64,000 bases of DNA from Bacillota bacterium (lineage in GTDB: Bacteria; Bacillota; Sulfobacillia; RBS10-35; JAJYVN01): the NCBI GenBank assembly GCA_021797775.1, contig JAJZZC010000003.1, positions 1 to 64,000 of the forward strand. Reading direction: 5' to 3'. A program made the position numbers and the translations under genes. Shown here one piece after another: positions 62,401 to 64,000 of the stretch. Every line of letters starts with the position of its first letter. Position 1 is the first letter of the stretch. The notes beneath the pieces were generated by a model, which ran no database searches, was not told the DNA's origin, and saw nothing but the letters and a program-made list of their open reading frames with translations.

Positions 62401-63568
62401 CCTACCCGCGCACCGACAGCCGCCACGACGCTTGTCTCATCTGGATTACGGTGCGCACGTCACCCCCGACGCCCCGTGCTCCTGCTTCCTCCCGCCCGAC
62501 GACTGGCAGGCCCTCTACTGTCGCATCCACCTCGGCCGTCGCGGGGATAGCGAACCGGGCGTCGATGTCCAGTGGCGCGGCTTCCGACGGCTCCAGGAAA
62601 ACGTACGCATGTGGCGCATCCTGCACGGCCGCGAGTAGTGGCCGCGACGACCCGCGGTTCGTCCCCCTCGCACCGACCCGTTCTGCTGCCCCCCGGTGCC
62701 TTGCTTCGCCGTCGGCACGCACACGACACGTCCCGTTCACTCCTCCTGTGCAACACCCCACCCATTTCGTCTCTTGCGTTGTCTCTCTTCTGCCCTTGCC
62801 CGTTTCATCGCCTTGATGCCTGCGTGAACCGTCAGGTGCTTGTGGGTAACGGGTAGGCTTTAGCCGTAGCGAGATTGAAGCAGCTACCCTAAACACGGCA
62901 CCGGTCGCGCCGAAGATGTGGATGTGAGTAGATGTGACGGATGGCAAGAGCGATAATGGCGGTGCGGGCAACGCTGGAGGAGGTGAGCGCCGTGGGCGGG
63001 TAGGCGGGTGCAGGGCCTAGAGGCCGACGGGGTGCTCAGCGTGCCATGCGAGTGGTTTCCCGCCGAGCCTGCCGAGGAGCGCCCACCGGACCCGTGGCGA
63101 GAGGGCGAGGAGGGTTGGCTGGAGACGGAGGTGGGCCTGTTCGGCCCCACGATGCGCACGGCGTTCAAGCGTCTGGCGGAAGGATTGACGCGGGTGGCGC
63201 GCGGCAAGGCGACCACGCCGCCTGTCTGCGGGGACCTCGCCTCCGAGCAGGTGGCAGCGGTCGAGACCTTGGGCAACGAGACCGGCGCCCTGCGTGGGGA
63301 GTTGCAGCAGAGGCTGCAGGCGCGTTCGGGCTCAACAGGCCGTACGTGGACGACGCGGCCCCGAGCGCCGATGTCCCGGCGGTTTGCTGCGTGTCGCACC
63401 GGATGCTCCTGCGAAAAAGGCCGCGGGTGCCACTACCGGTAGTAGGGGCGCCCGCAGCGACCTACTCCGACGGCGGTGCGCGAGTCGGTCCCGCCTTTTT
63501 CATGCCGCGTGGCGCCGGGCCCCGCCGGCATGGGGGGTTTACGGGAACAGGGACGAAGGGGGAACGGC

Positions 63569-64000
63569 ATGACGGACGAGCGAGCGCAGGGTGCCCGGGA
63601 GCGCGCGCCAGGGGAGTTCCGCCATCTACGGCCCGAGGACCGGGAGGCGTTCGAGCACCTGCAGCGCCGGGGCTACGCCTCCGGTCACGGCACGCTGCAC
63701 GCCGGGGCCGCACGGCGCCCGGAACCCGGGCCGCACGCGGCCGAGCAGGTAACGGACGACGGTGCACGGGGCTACTTCGTCGGTGGCCGCGCCGTGGCGG
63801 GCGCGTATGTCAAGCGCTATCAGACCTGGTGGGGCGCCGATGATCTGCCCATGGAGAGCGTCGGGGGCGTGGTGGCCCTGCCGGAGGCGCGGCGCCGCGG
63901 CTACACGGCCCAGGTGATGACGGGCCTCATCGGCGATATGCGCGCGCGCGGCGTCGCCATCTCGACCATCACCACGCCCTTCTCCTATGCCTTCTACCGC
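63569..64000 (+). CDS. Eis-like GNAT N-acetyltransferase (3' truncated by window)
   Basis: Translation MTDERAQGARERAPGEFRHLRPEDREAFEHL...ESVGGVVALPEARRRGYTAQVMTGLIGDMRARGVAISTITTPFSYAFYR; frame open to window end. Confidence 0.88.
   Translation, partial: MTDERAQGARERAPGEFRHLRPEDREAFEHLQRRGYASGHGTLHAGAARRPEPGPHAAEQVTDDGARGYFVGGRAVAGAYVKRYQTWWGADDLPMESVGGVVALPEARRRGYTAQVMTGLIGDMRARGVAISTITTPFSYAFYR

Noticed and set aside
62431-62638. Small + strand ORF LSHLDYGAHVTPDAPCSCFLPPDDWQALYCRIHLGRRGDSEPGVDVQWRGFRRLQENVRMWRILHGRE
   Set aside because: Composition looks plausible for a real small protein, but no ribosome site or homology could be confirmed and it overlaps opposite-strand ORFs; left unannotated.

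Overview
High-GC bacterial chromosomal window. Gene order (holA-rpsT, nadD-yqeK-rsfS, Prp next to an N-terminally extended L27, UgtP-like glycosyltransferases, HemQ) points to a high-GC Bacillota-like lineage; this is inference. From left to right it carries: an ABC exporter pair; a purine block (hpt, guaA, purE, purB, purS, purQ, purL, purF, purM, purH, purD) lacking purC, purK and purN; DedA; a minus-strand glycolipid/envelope operon; rpmG, tRNA-Trp, secE, nusG, rplK, rplA, L10 leader, rplJ, rplL; rplU, prp, rpmA, obgE, nadD, yqeK, rsfS; tRNA-Ala; a second UgtP-like glycosyltransferase; leuS; a GGR-family oxidoreductase; holA and rpsT. An accessory-rich right half follows (Gfo/Idh, ATP-dependent ligase, sufB, Rieske, DUF6062-like protein and its pseudogene copy, NRAMP, SecB-like protein, pepF, hemQ, GNATs). 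Two signals are not explained by ordinary annotation: (1) a structured RNA-like leader motif with compensatory base changes, placed about 50-80 nt upstream of at least five unrelated start codons (guaA, purS, an unknown gene, a sugar isomerase, hemQ); (2) a non-coding MITE-like element of about 240 bp in three copies, each with related terminal inverted repeats and exact 10-bp target-site duplications. All observations were made by eye; no searches were run.
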